Source: CAZEFK01 sp964511405
GTDB taxonomy: Bacteria > Pseudomonadota > Alphaproteobacteria > Elsterales > Elsteraceae
Assembly (NCBI GenBank): GCA_964511405.1
Contig: CAZEFK010000040.1
Location: 1 to 40,034, forward strand
Direction of reading: 5' to 3'
Length of the DNA stretch: 40,034 bases
Below the pieces are notes generated by a model that saw only the letters and a list, made by a program, of their open reading frames with translations, did not search any database and was not told the origin of the DNA. The translations under genes and the position numbers were made by a program. Position 1 is the stretch's first letter; every line of letters begins with the position of its first letter. Shown one piece after another: positions 29,197 through 37,684 of the stretch.

Positions 29197-31746
29197 ATGG
29201 CCGCCAATCGCAAACTCGCCCCCAACAAACTCGCCCCTTACCGGGCCAAGCGCGACTTCGCCCTGACCGCCGAGCCCAGCGGCGAAGGACCGGTCGCGCC
29301 CGCGGCACGCCGCCGCTTCGTGATCCAGAAGCATGCCGCGACCCGGCTGCATTACGACCTGCGGCTGGAGCTGGACGGCGTGTTCAAGTCGTGGGCCGTG
29401 ACGCGCGGCCCGTCGCTCGACCCGCATGACAAGCGGCTGGCGGTCGAGGTCGAGGACCATCCGCTCGACTATGGCGACTTCGAGGGCACCATCCCCAAGG
29501 GCCAATATGGCGGCGGCACGGTCATGCTGTGGGACCGCGGCACCTGGGCGCCGGACAACGGCGATCCCGCCCGGGCCCTCGGCGACGGCGAACTGAAATT
29601 CCGCCTGGCGGGCGACAAGCTCGCGGGCGGCTGGGTCCTGGTCCGGCTGAAGACCGACCGCACCGGTGGCAAGCGCACCAACTGGCTCTTGATCAAGCAT
29701 CGCGACGAAGCGGCGCGCGACGGCGACGGCGACGCGATCCTCGCCGCCGACCGCTCGGTCGCCTCGGGCCGGACCATGGCCGAGATCGCCGCCGGCACCG
29801 GCCCGGCGCCCACGCCGTTCATGCGGTCCGACGACCCGCCCGCCCGCGCCGATGCGGTGTGGCGGTCGAACCGCGCCGCCGCGCCGATCCCGGACTTCGT
29901 GCCGCCGCAACTGGCCCAGCTGGTGCCGCGGCCGCCCCCAGGCGGCGGTTGGATCCACGAGATCAAGTTCGACGGCTACCGCGTGCAGCTGCGGATCGAG
30001 GGCGGCCGCGCCACGCTCAAGACCCGCCGCGGCCTGGACTGGACCAAGCGCTTCCCCGGCATCGCCGCCGCCGGTGCCGCGCTGCCCGACGCCCTGATCG
30101 ACGGCGAAGTGGTGGCCTTGGACGACCGCGGCGCCCCCGACTTCGGCGCGCTGCAGGCGGCACTCTCCGATGGGCGCACCGAGGGGCTGGTGCTGTTCGC
30201 CTTCGACCTGTTGGCCGACGGCGAGGGCGATTGGCGCGATCGACCGCTGGTCGAGCGCAAGGCGCGGCTGCAGGCGCTGCTGACGGCGCGCCCCGACGCC
30301 GAGCGCTCGCCCATCCGCTATGCCGAGCATTTCGAGACCGGTGGCGACGCCGTGCTGCGCTCGGCCTGCCGGATGGCGCTGGAGGGCATCGTGTCCAAGC
30401 GCGCCGACGCGCCGTACCGCTCCGGCCGCAACGGCAGCTGGGTCAAGGCCAAGTGCCGCGGCGGCCAGGAGGTCGTGATCGGCGGCTGGACGTCCGAGGA
30501 CGACCGCTTCCGCTCGCTGATGGTCGGGGTCCATCGCGACGGCCGGCTGGTCTATGTCGGCGGCGTCGGCACCGGCTTCGGCAAGGAGACGGTCGAGCGG
30601 CTGCTGCCGCGACTCCAGGCCCTGGAGACCGACCGCTCGCCCTTCACCGGACCCGGCGCACCCCGCGATTCGCGCGGGCGCCACTGGGTCCGGCCCGAGC
30701 TGGTGGCCGAGATCGAGTTCGCCGGCTGGACCGCCAGCGGCAATGTCCGCCAAGCCGCGTTCAAGGGCCTGCGCGAGGACAAGCCGGCCGACGAGATCCG
30801 GCCGGAAGACCCGGTGCCGGCGGGCCGGCGCGCTGCCGACGCCGTCGTTCTGGGCGTGCCGGTATCCAAGCCGGACAAGGCCCTGTGGCCGGACGGCGGC
30901 GACGGCCGGCCGGTGACCAAGCTCGACCTCGCGCGCTATCTCGAGGCGGTCGGCCCTTGGCTGATCGGCCATATCCGCGGCCGGCCCTGCTCGATCGTGC
31001 GCGCGCCCGATGGCATCGACGGCGAGCATTTCTTCCAGCGCCACGCCATGGCCGGGCAGTCGAGCCTGCTGTCGCTGGCCACCGTGTCGGGCGACCGCAA
31101 GCCCTACCTGCAGATCGACCGCGTCGAAGGCCTGATCGCGGTGGCGCAGGTGGCCGGCCTGGAGCTGCATCCGTGGAACTGCCGGCCCGACCACCCGGAC
31201 CAGCCGGGCCGCCTGGTGTTCGACCTCGATCCCGGGCCCGATGTCGATTTCGGCCTGGTGATCGAGGGCGCCCACGAGATCCGCGACCGCCTGGCGGCGC
31301 TTGATCTGACCGGCTTCTGCAAGACCACCGGCGGCAAGGGCCTGCATGTGGTGGTGCCGCTGGCGGTCCGAGGGGCCGCGCCGGACTGGTCCGAGGCCAA
31401 GGCCTTCGCCCGCGAGCTGTGCCGGCGCCTGGCCGCCGACCGCCCCGACCGTTACCTGACGACCATGACCAAGAAAGCGCGCGGCGGCCGGATCTTCCTC
31501 GACTATCTGCGCAACGACCGGATGGCGACCGCGGTGGCGCCGCTGTCGCCGCGCGCCCGGCCCGGCGCCACCGTGTCGATGCCGCTGGACTGGGACGCCG
31601 TGCGCCCTGGCCTCGACCCCCGTCGCTTCACCCTGCGCACGGCGCCGGGGCTGCTGGCCGAAAGCAAGGCGTGGGACGGCTATGATGCGGCGGCGCGAGG
31701 GCTGGGGCCGGCGATCCGCAAGCTGGGTGGGGCGAAGGCCGCCTGA
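29197..31746 (+). CDS. ligD: ATP-dependent DNA ligase D (phosphoesterase-ligase-polymerase)
   Basis: An 849-residue multifunctional end-joining enzyme with domains in the order 3'-phosphoesterase (about 1-170), ATP-dependent ligase (about 230-545) and primase-like polymerase (about 550-840). The phosphoesterase has the HAATRLHYDLRLE motif (H46, H52). The ligase nucleotidyl motif is EIKFDGYR with K257 as the AMP-accepting lysine, followed by IDGEVVALD (301-309) and KAKC (417-420). The polymerase has the DLDPG metal motif (D676, D678) and TTGGKGLHVVVP (710-721). AGGA lies six bases before ATG 29197. Its partner Ku is not in the window. All three domains look intact. Confidence 0.95.
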   Translation: MAANRKLAPNKLAPYRAKRDFALTAEPSGEGPVAPAARRRFVIQKHAATRLHYDLRLELDGVFKSWAVTRGPSLDPHDKRLAVEVEDHPLDYGDFEGTIPKGQYGGGTVMLWDRGTWAPDNGDPARALGDGELKFRLAGDKLAGGWVLVRLKTDRTGGKRTNWLLIKHRDEAARDGDGDAILAADRSVASGRTMAEIAAGTGPAPTPFMRSDDPPARADAVWRSNRAAAPIPDFVPPQLAQLVPRPPPGGGWIHEIKFDGYRVQLRIEGGRATLKTRRGLDWTKRFPGIAAAGAALPDALIDGEVVALDDRGAPDFGALQAALSDGRTEGLVLFAFDLLADGEGDWRDRPLVERKARLQALLTARPDAERSPIRYAEHFETGGDAVLRSACRMALEGIVSKRADAPYRSGRNGSWVKAKCRGGQEVVIGGWTSEDDRFRSLMVGVHRDGRLVYVGGVGTGFGKETVERLLPRLQALETDRSPFTGPGAPRDSRGRHWVRPELVAEIEFAGWTASGNVRQAAFKGLREDKPADEIRPEDPVPAGRRAADAVVLGVPVSKPDKALWPDGGDGRPVTKLDLARYLEAVGPWLIGHIRGRPCSIVRAPDGIDGEHFFQRHAMAGQSSLLSLATVSGDRKPYLQIDRVEGLIAVAQVAGLELHPWNCRPDHPDQPGRLVFDLDPGPDVDFGLVIEGAHEIRDRLAALDLTGFCKTTGGKGLHVVVPLAVRGAAPDWSEAKAFARELCRRLAADRPDRYLTTMTKKARGGRIFLDYLRNDRMATAVAPLSPRARPGATVSMPLDWDAVRPGLDPRRFTLRTAPGLLAESKAWDGYDAAARGLGPAIRKLGGAKAA

Positions 31747-31752
31747 GGTGTA

Positions 31753-31773
31753 GTCTCGGCATATGCCCGAGAC
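31753..31773. promoter_or_regulatory. Inverted repeat GTCTCGG-N7-CCGAGAC over the MarR start codon
   Basis: A perfect 7-bp-arm dyad whose seven-base centre (CATATGC) contains the ATG of the MarR gene. Binding here would block transcription elongation or translation initiation. It is the expected size and symmetry of a MarR operator. Confidence 0.6.
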
Positions 31774-32197
31774 TTGCAACTGCCTGGCCCTGCGCCAGGC
31801 CTCCCGCCGCGTCACCCAGCTCTACGATCAGGCCATGGCGGCGATCGGGCTCAGGGTCACCCAGTTCTCGATCCTGGCCAAGCTCCACCAGGCCGGCCCG
31901 GCCACGATCCACGAGCTGGCCCGCCTGATGGTCATGGACCGCTCGACCCTGGGCCATAACCTGCGACCCCTGGAGAAGCAGGGGCTGGTCGCGCTGGCGG
32001 TGGCCCTCGACCGCCGACGGCGGGCGATCACCCTGACCGAGGCCGGCGCCGAGCGCCTGGCCCAGGGCTGGCGGGCCTGGCGCGAGGCCCAGCGCCGCTT
32101 CGAGGCGGACCTGGGGCCGGAGCGCGCCCAGGCCCTGCGGGCGCTGCTGGCCGAGGTGGCGGCCCTGCCCTTCGACGCGCCGGCCCCCACGCCTTGA
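31763..32197 (+). CDS. MarR-family transcriptional regulator
   Basis: A 144-residue winged-helix regulator. Residues about 30-95 form the MarR DNA-binding domain (TQFSILAKLHQAGPATIHELARLMVMDRSTLGHNLRPLEKQGLV, wing DRRRRAITLT). The N-terminus has a Cys-x-Cys pair (C5, C7), a candidate redox or metal-sensing site. It begins 16 bases after ligD. A perfect inverted repeat spanning the start codon (31753-31773) predicts autorepression. Its stop codon lies inside another palindrome (32194-32207) just before the TetR gene. The target genes are uncertain: itself and perhaps the downstream operon. Confidence 0.9.
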   Translation: MPETCNCLALRQASRRVTQLYDQAMAAIGLRVTQFSILAKLHQAGPATIHELARLMVMDRSTLGHNLRPLEKQGLVALAVALDRRRRAITLTEAGAERLAQGWRAWREAQRRFEADLGPERAQALRALLAEVAALPFDAPAPTP

Positions 32198-32207
32198 CGG
32201 CCGTCAA
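32194..32207. repeat. Perfect 14-bp palindrome TTGACGGCCGTCAA
   Basis: Uninterrupted palindrome that includes the MarR stop codon (TGA 32195-32197). Its TTGACG could also serve as a -35 box for the TetR gene. It may be an operator or part of the promoter. Confidence 0.5.
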
Positions 32208-32214
32208 TCCCTGA

Positions 32215-32232
32215 TGTAACTGTCCAGTTACA
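32215..32232. promoter_or_regulatory. Operator TGTAACTG-TC-CAGTTACA before the TetR-led operon
   Basis: A perfect 8-bp-arm palindrome with a two-base centre, 11 bases before the TetR ATG (32244), overlapping the likely -10 region (TAACTG, 17 bases after TTGACG at 32194-32199). The geometry is typical of a TetR-family autoregulatory operator. It is followed by the GGGAGG ribosome-binding site. Confidence 0.7.
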
Positions 32233-32243
32233 AGGGAGGACGC

Positions 32244-32879
32244 ATGCTGAACCGTCGCGAATCCAAGCGACAGCCGGAGCTCACGCGCTCCGCGATCCTG
32301 GCGGCTGCGGTTGCGGAATTCGCCGAGAAGGGCCTGGGCGGCGCCCGGGTCGACGCCATCGCCGAGCGCGCCGGCGCCAACAAGCGCATGCTCTACCATT
32401 ATTTCGGCAACAAGGAAGAGCTGTACCTGGCGGCGCTGGAGAGCGTCTACGAGAGCATCCGTGCCCACGAAAAGGCGCTGGACTTGGAGGCGTTACCGCC
32501 GCGCGAAGCCATGCAGAGGCTGGTCGAGTTCACGTGGGACTATTTCATCGCCCACCCGGAATTCATCCCGATGCTGAACACCGAGAACCTGCACAGGGCC
32601 CGGTACCTGGCGAAGTCTGATTCCATCCGGGCCATGCATTTCCCGCTGGTCAGCATGATCGCCCGCATCACCGAGCGCGGCGCCGCAGAGGGCACCATGC
32701 GCGCCGGCCTGGACCCGGCGCAGATCTACATTTCGATCGCCGCCCTCGGTTACTTCTACCTGTCCAACATCCACACGCTGTCGACCATCTTCGGCCGCGA
32801 CCTGGCCGCCCCGGCGGCGCGCGCCGAGCGCCGCGCCCACACGGTGGACGTGATCCTGCGCTTCCTGCGGCCCGACTGA
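32244..32879 (+). CDS. TetR/AcrR-family repressor of the downstream catabolic operon
   Basis: A 211-residue TetR-type repressor. The helix-turn-helix lies at about 31-54 (GGARVDAIAERAGANKRMLYHYFGNKEEL). The C-terminal domain (about 75-205) is a helical ligand domain with an aromatic-rich SIAALGYFYLSNIHTLSTIFG segment. A GGGAGG precedes the ATG and a perfect palindromic operator sits at the promoter. The dehydrogenase gene starts 20 bases after its stop, so regulator and enzymes are probably one transcript under autorepression. The inducer is likely the pathway substrate or an intermediate. Confidence 0.9.
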   Translation: MLNRRESKRQPELTRSAILAAAVAEFAEKGLGGARVDAIAERAGANKRMLYHYFGNKEELYLAALESVYESIRAHEKALDLEALPPREAMQRLVEFTWDYFIAHPEFIPMLNTENLHRARYLAKSDSIRAMHFPLVSMIARITERGAAEGTMRAGLDPAQIYISIAALGYFYLSNIHTLSTIFGRDLAAPAARAERRAHTVDVILRFLRPD

Positions 32880-32899
32880 GACGCAAACGAGGACTTGCC

Positions 32900-34016
32900 A
32901 TGCAGACCCGACGACTTGGCCTGATCATGCACGGCGTGACCGGGCGGATGGGCACCAACCAGCACCTGGTGCGCTCGATCGCCGCGATCCGCCGCGACGG
33001 CGGAGTGGCGCTGAAGGACGGCAGCCGGGTCATGCCCGACCCGATCCTGGTCGGCCGCAACCCCGACAAGCTGGCGGCGCTGGCCCAGGCCAACGGCGTC
33101 GAGCGCTGGACCACCGACCTCGACCAGGCGCTGGCGAACAAGGACGACACGCTGTTCTTCGACGCGGCGTCGACCCAGCTGCGGGCCCAACTGCTGACCC
33201 GCGCCATCGCCGCCGGCAAGGACNNNNNNNNNNGCGGTCTACCGCGCCGCCAAGGCGGCGGGCATCCGCCACGGCGTGGTCCAGGACAAGCTGTTCCTGC
33301 CGGGCCTGCTGAAACTCAAGATGCTGCGCGATTCGGGCTTCTTCGGCCGCATGCTGTCGGTGCGCGGCGAGTTCGGCTACTGGGTGTTCGAGGGCGACTG
33401 GCAGCCGGCCCAGCGCCCGTCCTGGAACTACAAGGCGGCCGAGGGCGGCGGCATCATCCTGGACATGCTGTGCCACTGGCGCTACGTGCTCGACAACCTG
33501 TTCGGCGCCGTGCAGTCGGTCAGCTGCCTGGGCGCCACCCACATCCCCGAGCGCGTCGACGAGGCCGGCCGGCGCTACCAGGCCGACGCCGACGATGCCG
33601 CCTACGCCACCTTCCAGCTGGCCGGCGGCGTGATCGCCCAGGTCAACAGCTCCTGGTGCACCCGCGTGCGCCGCGACGACCTGGTCACCTTCCACGTCGA
33701 CGGCACCCATGGCTCGGCCGTGGCCGGCCTGACCGAATGCCTGGCCCAGCCCCGGGTCGCCACGCCACGGCCGGTATGGAACCCCGATATCCCGCGCAGC
33801 ATCGACTATTTCGCGGGGTGGCAGCCGGTGCCCGACAACCAGCCCGCGATCAACGGTTTCCGCGCCCAGTGGGAGCTGTTCATCCGCCACCTGTTCGGCG
33901 AGGGCGACTTCCCCTGGAATCTGCGCGAGGGGGCCAAGGGCGTGCAGCTGGCCGAGGCCGGCCTCTCGAGCTGGCGCGAGCGCCGCTGGGTCGACCTGCC
34001 CGAGCTCGAGGGGTGA
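32900..34016 (+). CDS. Gfo/Idh/MocA-family oxidoreductase, interrupted by an assembly gap
   Basis: An NAD(P)-dependent sugar or cyclitol dehydrogenase. The N-terminal Rossmann part begins RRLGLIMHGVTGRMG and reaches AIAAGKD just before ten Ns (33224-33233). The frame resumes at AVYRAAKAAG and continues to TGA 34014-34016 with the C-terminal domain (DKLFLPGL, GGGIILDMLCHWRYVL, ERRWVDLPELEG). The two halves are in different frames across the 10-N run, so the run is a placeholder. By comparison with relatives about 15 residues are missing, including the conserved YCEKP segment with the catalytic lysine. The gene is probably intact in the organism. It ends two bases before the DUF993 start. Confidence 0.88.
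33224..33233. other. Assembly gap (10 N)
   Basis: Ten undetermined bases inside the Gfo/Idh/MocA gene. Ten is not a multiple of three although both flanks are open in frame to a sensible protein, so the true missing length differs and is probably a multiple of three near 45 bases. Confidence 0.95.
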
Positions 34017-34018
34017 CC

Positions 34019-35185
34019 ATGGCCACCATCGCCCTGCCCACCGCCGACCGCCGGCTGGAACCGTTCACCCTGGGCCCGCCCGGCCGCTTCACGGCGCCGG
34101 CACAGCCGGCCTTCACCCGCGTCGCCTTCTCGGCCGCCCATGTCGTCGCCGATCCGCTGACCGAATCAGATCCGTGGCTGGATGCGCCGATCGATTGGGA
34201 CGCCACGATCGGCTACCGGCGCCACCTGTGGGCGCTGGGCCTGGGCGTCGCCGAGGCCATGGACACCGCCCAGCGCGGCATGGGGCTCGATTGGCCGACC
34301 TCGCTGGAGCTGATCCGGCGCAGCGTCGAGGCCGCCCGCGACATCCCGGGCGCGCTGGTGTTCTCCGGCGCCGGCACGGATCATTTGGCGCCGAACCCGG
34401 TCCCGACGCTGGACCAGGTGATCGCCGCCTATGAGAGCCAGATCGAGGCGATCGAGCGCCTGGGCGGGCGCATCATCCTGATGGCGAGCCGCGCGTTGGC
34501 CGCCGCCGCCAAGGGCCCGGAGGACTACGCCCGGGTCTATGACCGGGTGCTGGGCCAGGTGGCGCAGCCGGTGATCATCCACTGGCTGGGCGACATGTTC
34601 GACCCGGCGCTGGCCGGCTATTGGGGACATGCCGACCTTACCCGCGCCGCCGACGTCGCCGTCGACGTGATCGGGCGCAACGCCGCCAAGGTCGACGGCG
34701 TGAAGATCTCGCTGCTCGACAAGGACCGCGAGATCGCCATGCGCCGCCGGCTGCCGGCCGGGGTGCGCATGTACACCGGCGACGACTTCAACTATGCCGA
34801 GCTGATCGCCGGCGACGACCAGGGCTACAGCGACGCGCTGCTGGGCATCTTCGACGCCATCGCGCCGGCCGCCTCGGCGGCGCTTGATGCGCTGGCCAAG
34901 GGCGACCAGCAACGCTTCCATGCCATCCTGGCGCCGACGGTGCCGCTGTCGCGCCACATCTTCCGGGCGCCCACCCGCTTCTACAAGACCGGCGTGGTGT
35001 TCATGGCCTACCTCAACGGCCACCAGCCGCATTTCCATATGGTCGGCGGCCAGCAGAGCGCGCGGTCGCTGCTGCATCTAGCCGAGCTGTTCCGCCTGGC
35101 CGACCGTGCCGGGCTGCTGGCCGATCCCGAGCTGGCGGTGCGCCGGATGCGCGCCGTGCTGGCCACGGCGGGGCTCGCCGACTGA
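34019..35185 (+). CDS. DUF993 aldolase/dihydrodipicolinate synthase-like protein
   Basis: A 388-residue protein of the DUF993 family, predicted TIM-barrel relatives of dihydrodipicolinate synthase-type aldolases. The segment DWDATIGYRRHLWALGLGVAEAMDTAQRGMGLDW (about 59-92), the QPVIIHWLGDMFDP segment (about 183-196) and KVDGVKISLLD (about 223-233, with a lysine where a Schiff-base lysine could lie) are notable. No reaction is established that I know of. From position between a dehydrogenase and an isomerase, a retro-aldol cleavage is the natural guess. It starts two bases after the dehydrogenase stop and its own TGA shares a base with the next ATG (TGATG). Confidence 0.82.
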   Translation: MATIALPTADRRLEPFTLGPPGRFTAPAQPAFTRVAFSAAHVVADPLTESDPWLDAPIDWDATIGYRRHLWALGLGVAEAMDTAQRGMGLDWPTSLELIRRSVEAARDIPGALVFSGAGTDHLAPNPVPTLDQVIAAYESQIEAIERLGGRIILMASRALAAAAKGPEDYARVYDRVLGQVAQPVIIHWLGDMFDPALAGYWGHADLTRAADVAVDVIGRNAAKVDGVKISLLDKDREIAMRRRLPAGVRMYTGDDFNYAELIAGDDQGYSDALLGIFDAIAPAASAALDALAKGDQQRFHAILAPTVPLSRHIFRAPTRFYKTGVVFMAYLNGHQPHFHMVGGQQSARSLLHLAELFRLADRAGLLADPELAVRRMRAVLATAGLAD

Positions 35186-36018
35186 TGCGGCAGCTTGGCC
35201 CCGATGCTCGGCATCTCTCGATCAACACGGCGACCCTCAACGCCCTGTCCCTGCCCGCGGCCGTCGAGGCCATCGCCGGCGCCGGGATCCCGGCGCTGGC
35301 GCCGTGGCGCCATAAGGTCCACGAGCACGGACTGGCGCCCACCGCCCGGCTGATCCGCGATGCCGGCCTCAAGGTCTCGGGCCTGTGCCGCGGCGGCATG
35401 TTCCCGGCCGCCGACGCCGCCGGCCGGCGGGCCGCGATCGAGGACAACCGCCGCGCCATCGCCGAGGCGGCAGCGCTCGAGGCCGCCTGCCTGGTGCTGG
35501 TGACCGGTGGGCTGCCGGCGGGTTCGCGCGACCTGCCCGGTGCCCGCGCCCAGGTGCGCGACGCCCTGGCCGAGCTGCTGCCCGAGGCGCGCGACGCCCG
35601 GGTGCCGCTGGCGATCGAGCCCCTGCACCCGATGTATGCCGCCGACCGCGCGGTCATCAACACCATGGCCCAGGCGCTTGACCTGTGCGACGCGCTCGGA
35701 CCGGGCATCGGCATCGCGGTCGACGTCTACCATGTCTGGTGGGATCCCGACCTCGAGCGCCAGATCGAACGCTGCGGCCGGGACCGGCTGCTGGCCTTCC
35801 ACATCTGCGACTGGCTGGTGCCGACCCGCGATCTGCTCTTGGACCGCGGCATGATGGGCGACGGCGTCATCGACATCCCCCGCCTGCGCGGCCTGGTCGA
35901 GGCCCAGGGTTTCTCCGGCTTCTGCGAGGTCGAGATCTTCTCCGAGGCCAACTGGTGGAAGCGTCCCGCCGCCGAGGTGCTGGCGACCTGCCGGGAGCGC
36001 TACGCGACGGTGTGCTGA
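35185..36018 (+). CDS. Sugar-phosphate isomerase/epimerase (TIM barrel, AP-endonuclease-2 fold)
   Basis: A 277-residue xylose-isomerase-like TIM-barrel enzyme. Metal ligands can be placed at E145 (AIEPLHP), D180 and H183 (VDVYHVWWD), H206 (FHICDW) and E250 (EVEIFS), the usual constellation for ketose/aldose epimerases and inosose-type isomerases. Start and stop overlap with DUF993 (TGATG) imply coupling. The product is likely an isomerised keto-sugar or keto-acid in the same pathway. The substrate cannot be derived from the sequence. Confidence 0.87.
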   Translation: MRQLGPDARHLSINTATLNALSLPAAVEAIAGAGIPALAPWRHKVHEHGLAPTARLIRDAGLKVSGLCRGGMFPAADAAGRRAAIEDNRRAIAEAAALEAACLVLVTGGLPAGSRDLPGARAQVRDALAELLPEARDARVPLAIEPLHPMYAADRAVINTMAQALDLCDALGPGIGIAVDVYHVWWDPDLERQIERCGRDRLLAFHICDWLVPTRDLLLDRGMMGDGVIDIPRLRGLVEAQGFSGFCEVEIFSEANWWKRPAAEVLATCRERYATVC

Positions 36019-36089
36019 AGGCGCGTCGGCCGGATCGACACCCTCGCCATCCCAGCGGTACCCTGCTGCCAATCACAACGGAGGCAGGC

Positions 36090-37676
36090 ATGGCTTTCTG
36101 GGTTCGGCGCGTCCTCGCAATCGGATTGATGGCGCTGGCGGTCCTGGCCGCGGGCGAACGCAACAGTGTGGCGCAGACCCTGACGATCGGGGAGGGCGGC
36201 GCGATCACCTCGCTCGACCCGCATTTCCTCAATGCCGCGCCGAACAACGCGCTGGCCATGCATCTGTTCGATTCGCTGGTGGCGCTGGATGCCCAGGCGC
36301 ACCTCAAGCCCGGTCTGGCCGTGTCGTGGAAGGCGCTGTCGGACACCGAGTGGGAGTTCAAGCTGCGACCCGGGGTCAAGTGGCATGACGGCCAGCCGTT
36401 CACCGCCGACGACGTCGCCTTCACGATCCAGCGGGTGCCGAACGTTCCCAACAGCCCGACCAACTTCGCGGCCTCCGTCCGGGCGATCGCGGCGGTCGAG
36501 GTGGTCGATCCGCTGACGGTCCGTTTCCGCACCGCGCAGCCCTACCCGCTGCTGCCGACCGACCTTGCCGCCATCTCGATCGTCTCCCGGCATGTGGGCC
36601 AGAACGCCACCACCGAGGACTACAACACCGGCAAGGCCACGGTCGGCACCGGCCCCTACAAGCTGGTCTCCTACGTCCCGGGCAACCGGATCGAGCTGGC
36701 CCGCAATGACGACTACTGGGGCGGGCCGCAGCCCTGGGCCAAGGTCAGCTACCGGGTCATCACCGATGCCGCGTCCCGGGTCGCCGCACTGCTGGCCGGC
36801 GACGTCGACGTCATCGATCAGGTGCCGACCGCCGACAAGGCGAAGCTGAAGACCACCCCGAACATCAAGCTGGCCGAGATCCAAAGCCTGCGCATGATGT
36901 TCGTGGTGCCCGACCGCTCGCACACCGCCAATCCGGTGTTCGTCGCCGACGCCGCGGGCAAGCCGCTGGCGCAGAATCCTTTCAACGACCTGCGCGTGCG
37001 TCAGGCGCTGAGCCTGGCGATCAACCGCGACGCCCTGGTCAGCCGGATCTGGGAAGGCAGCGCCAGCGCGACCATGCAGTGGCTGCCGCCGGGCACCTTC
37101 GGCTACATCGACGACCTGAAGCCGCCCGCACCCGATATCAAGAAAGCCAAGGCGCTGCTCGCCGAGGCCGGCTTTCCGCAGGGCTTCCGCCTGACCCTGC
37201 ATTCGCCCAACGACCGCTATCCCAACGACTCGCGCACGGCCCAGGCGGTCGCCCAGATGTGGAACCGCATCGGCGTGCAGACCGAGGTCGAGGCCCTTCC
37301 GTTCAGCACCTTCATCAGCCGCGGCAGCCATCAGGAGTTCGGCATGTACCTGATCGCCTGGGGCAGCACCACGGCCGAGGCTTCGTACGCGCTGGCCAAC
37401 CTGGTCGCCACCGCCAACCCGAAGGCGCGCCTGGGCGCCGCCAATTTCGGCCGCTACACCAACCCCGAGCTGGATGCGTTGCTGGCGAAGGCGCAGGCGA
37501 CCATCGATGACGACGCCAGGCGTGCGCTGCTGCAGCAGGCGGTCAAGCTGGCGATCGACGATGTCGCGGTCATCCCGCTGCTGCAGCTCACCAACTGCTG
37601 GGCCTCGCGCCCGGGCTTCACCGCCAATCCGCGCATGGACGAGCGCACCCTGGCCATGGAAGTCCGCAAGGAATAG
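36090..37676 (+). CDS. ABC transporter substrate-binding protein, peptide/nickel family (SBP_bac_5)
   Basis: A 528-residue periplasmic binding protein of the DppA/OppA family. The signal peptide covers about residues 1-29 (basic start, hydrophobic 8-21, cleavage after VAQ). The mature part starts TLTIGEGG and shows the family signature W-x-F-x-L-R-x-G-V-x-W-x-D-G (EWEFKLRPGVKWHDG), the VGTGPYKLVSYVPG and the NPFNDLRVRQALSLAINRDAL segment. GGAGG lies before the ATG. No permease or ATPase genes accompany it, so it is an orphan component here. It follows the isomerase by 71 bases and may carry the substrate of that operon; that is inference. A hairpin follows its stop. Confidence 0.92.
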   Translation: MAFWVRRVLAIGLMALAVLAAGERNSVAQTLTIGEGGAITSLDPHFLNAAPNNALAMHLFDSLVALDAQAHLKPGLAVSWKALSDTEWEFKLRPGVKWHDGQPFTADDVAFTIQRVPNVPNSPTNFAASVRAIAAVEVVDPLTVRFRTAQPYPLLPTDLAAISIVSRHVGQNATTEDYNTGKATVGTGPYKLVSYVPGNRIELARNDDYWGGPQPWAKVSYRVITDAASRVAALLAGDVDVIDQVPTADKAKLKTTPNIKLAEIQSLRMMFVVPDRSHTANPVFVADAAGKPLAQNPFNDLRVRQALSLAINRDALVSRIWEGSASATMQWLPPGTFGYIDDLKPPAPDIKKAKALLAEAGFPQGFRLTLHSPNDRYPNDSRTAQAVAQMWNRIGVQTEVEALPFSTFISRGSHQEFGMYLIAWGSTTAEASYALANLVATANPKARLGAANFGRYTNPELDALLAKAQATIDDDARRALLQQAVKLAIDDVAVIPLLQLTNCWASRPGFTANPRMDERTLAMEVRKE

Positions 37677-37684
37677 CCCTGGGA

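Noticed and set aside
29116..31815. An 899-codon open frame antisense to ligD
   Set aside because: Long antisense frames are common in very GC-rich genes with codon bias. It mirrors ligD, has no recognisable domain and is rich in low-complexity His/Gln/Arg/Gly runs.
32900..35185. Apparent fusion of the dehydrogenase and DUF993 into a 761-residue protein
   Set aside because: It arises only because translation passes through the ten Ns in the wrong frame. The real dehydrogenase frame stops at 34014-34016.
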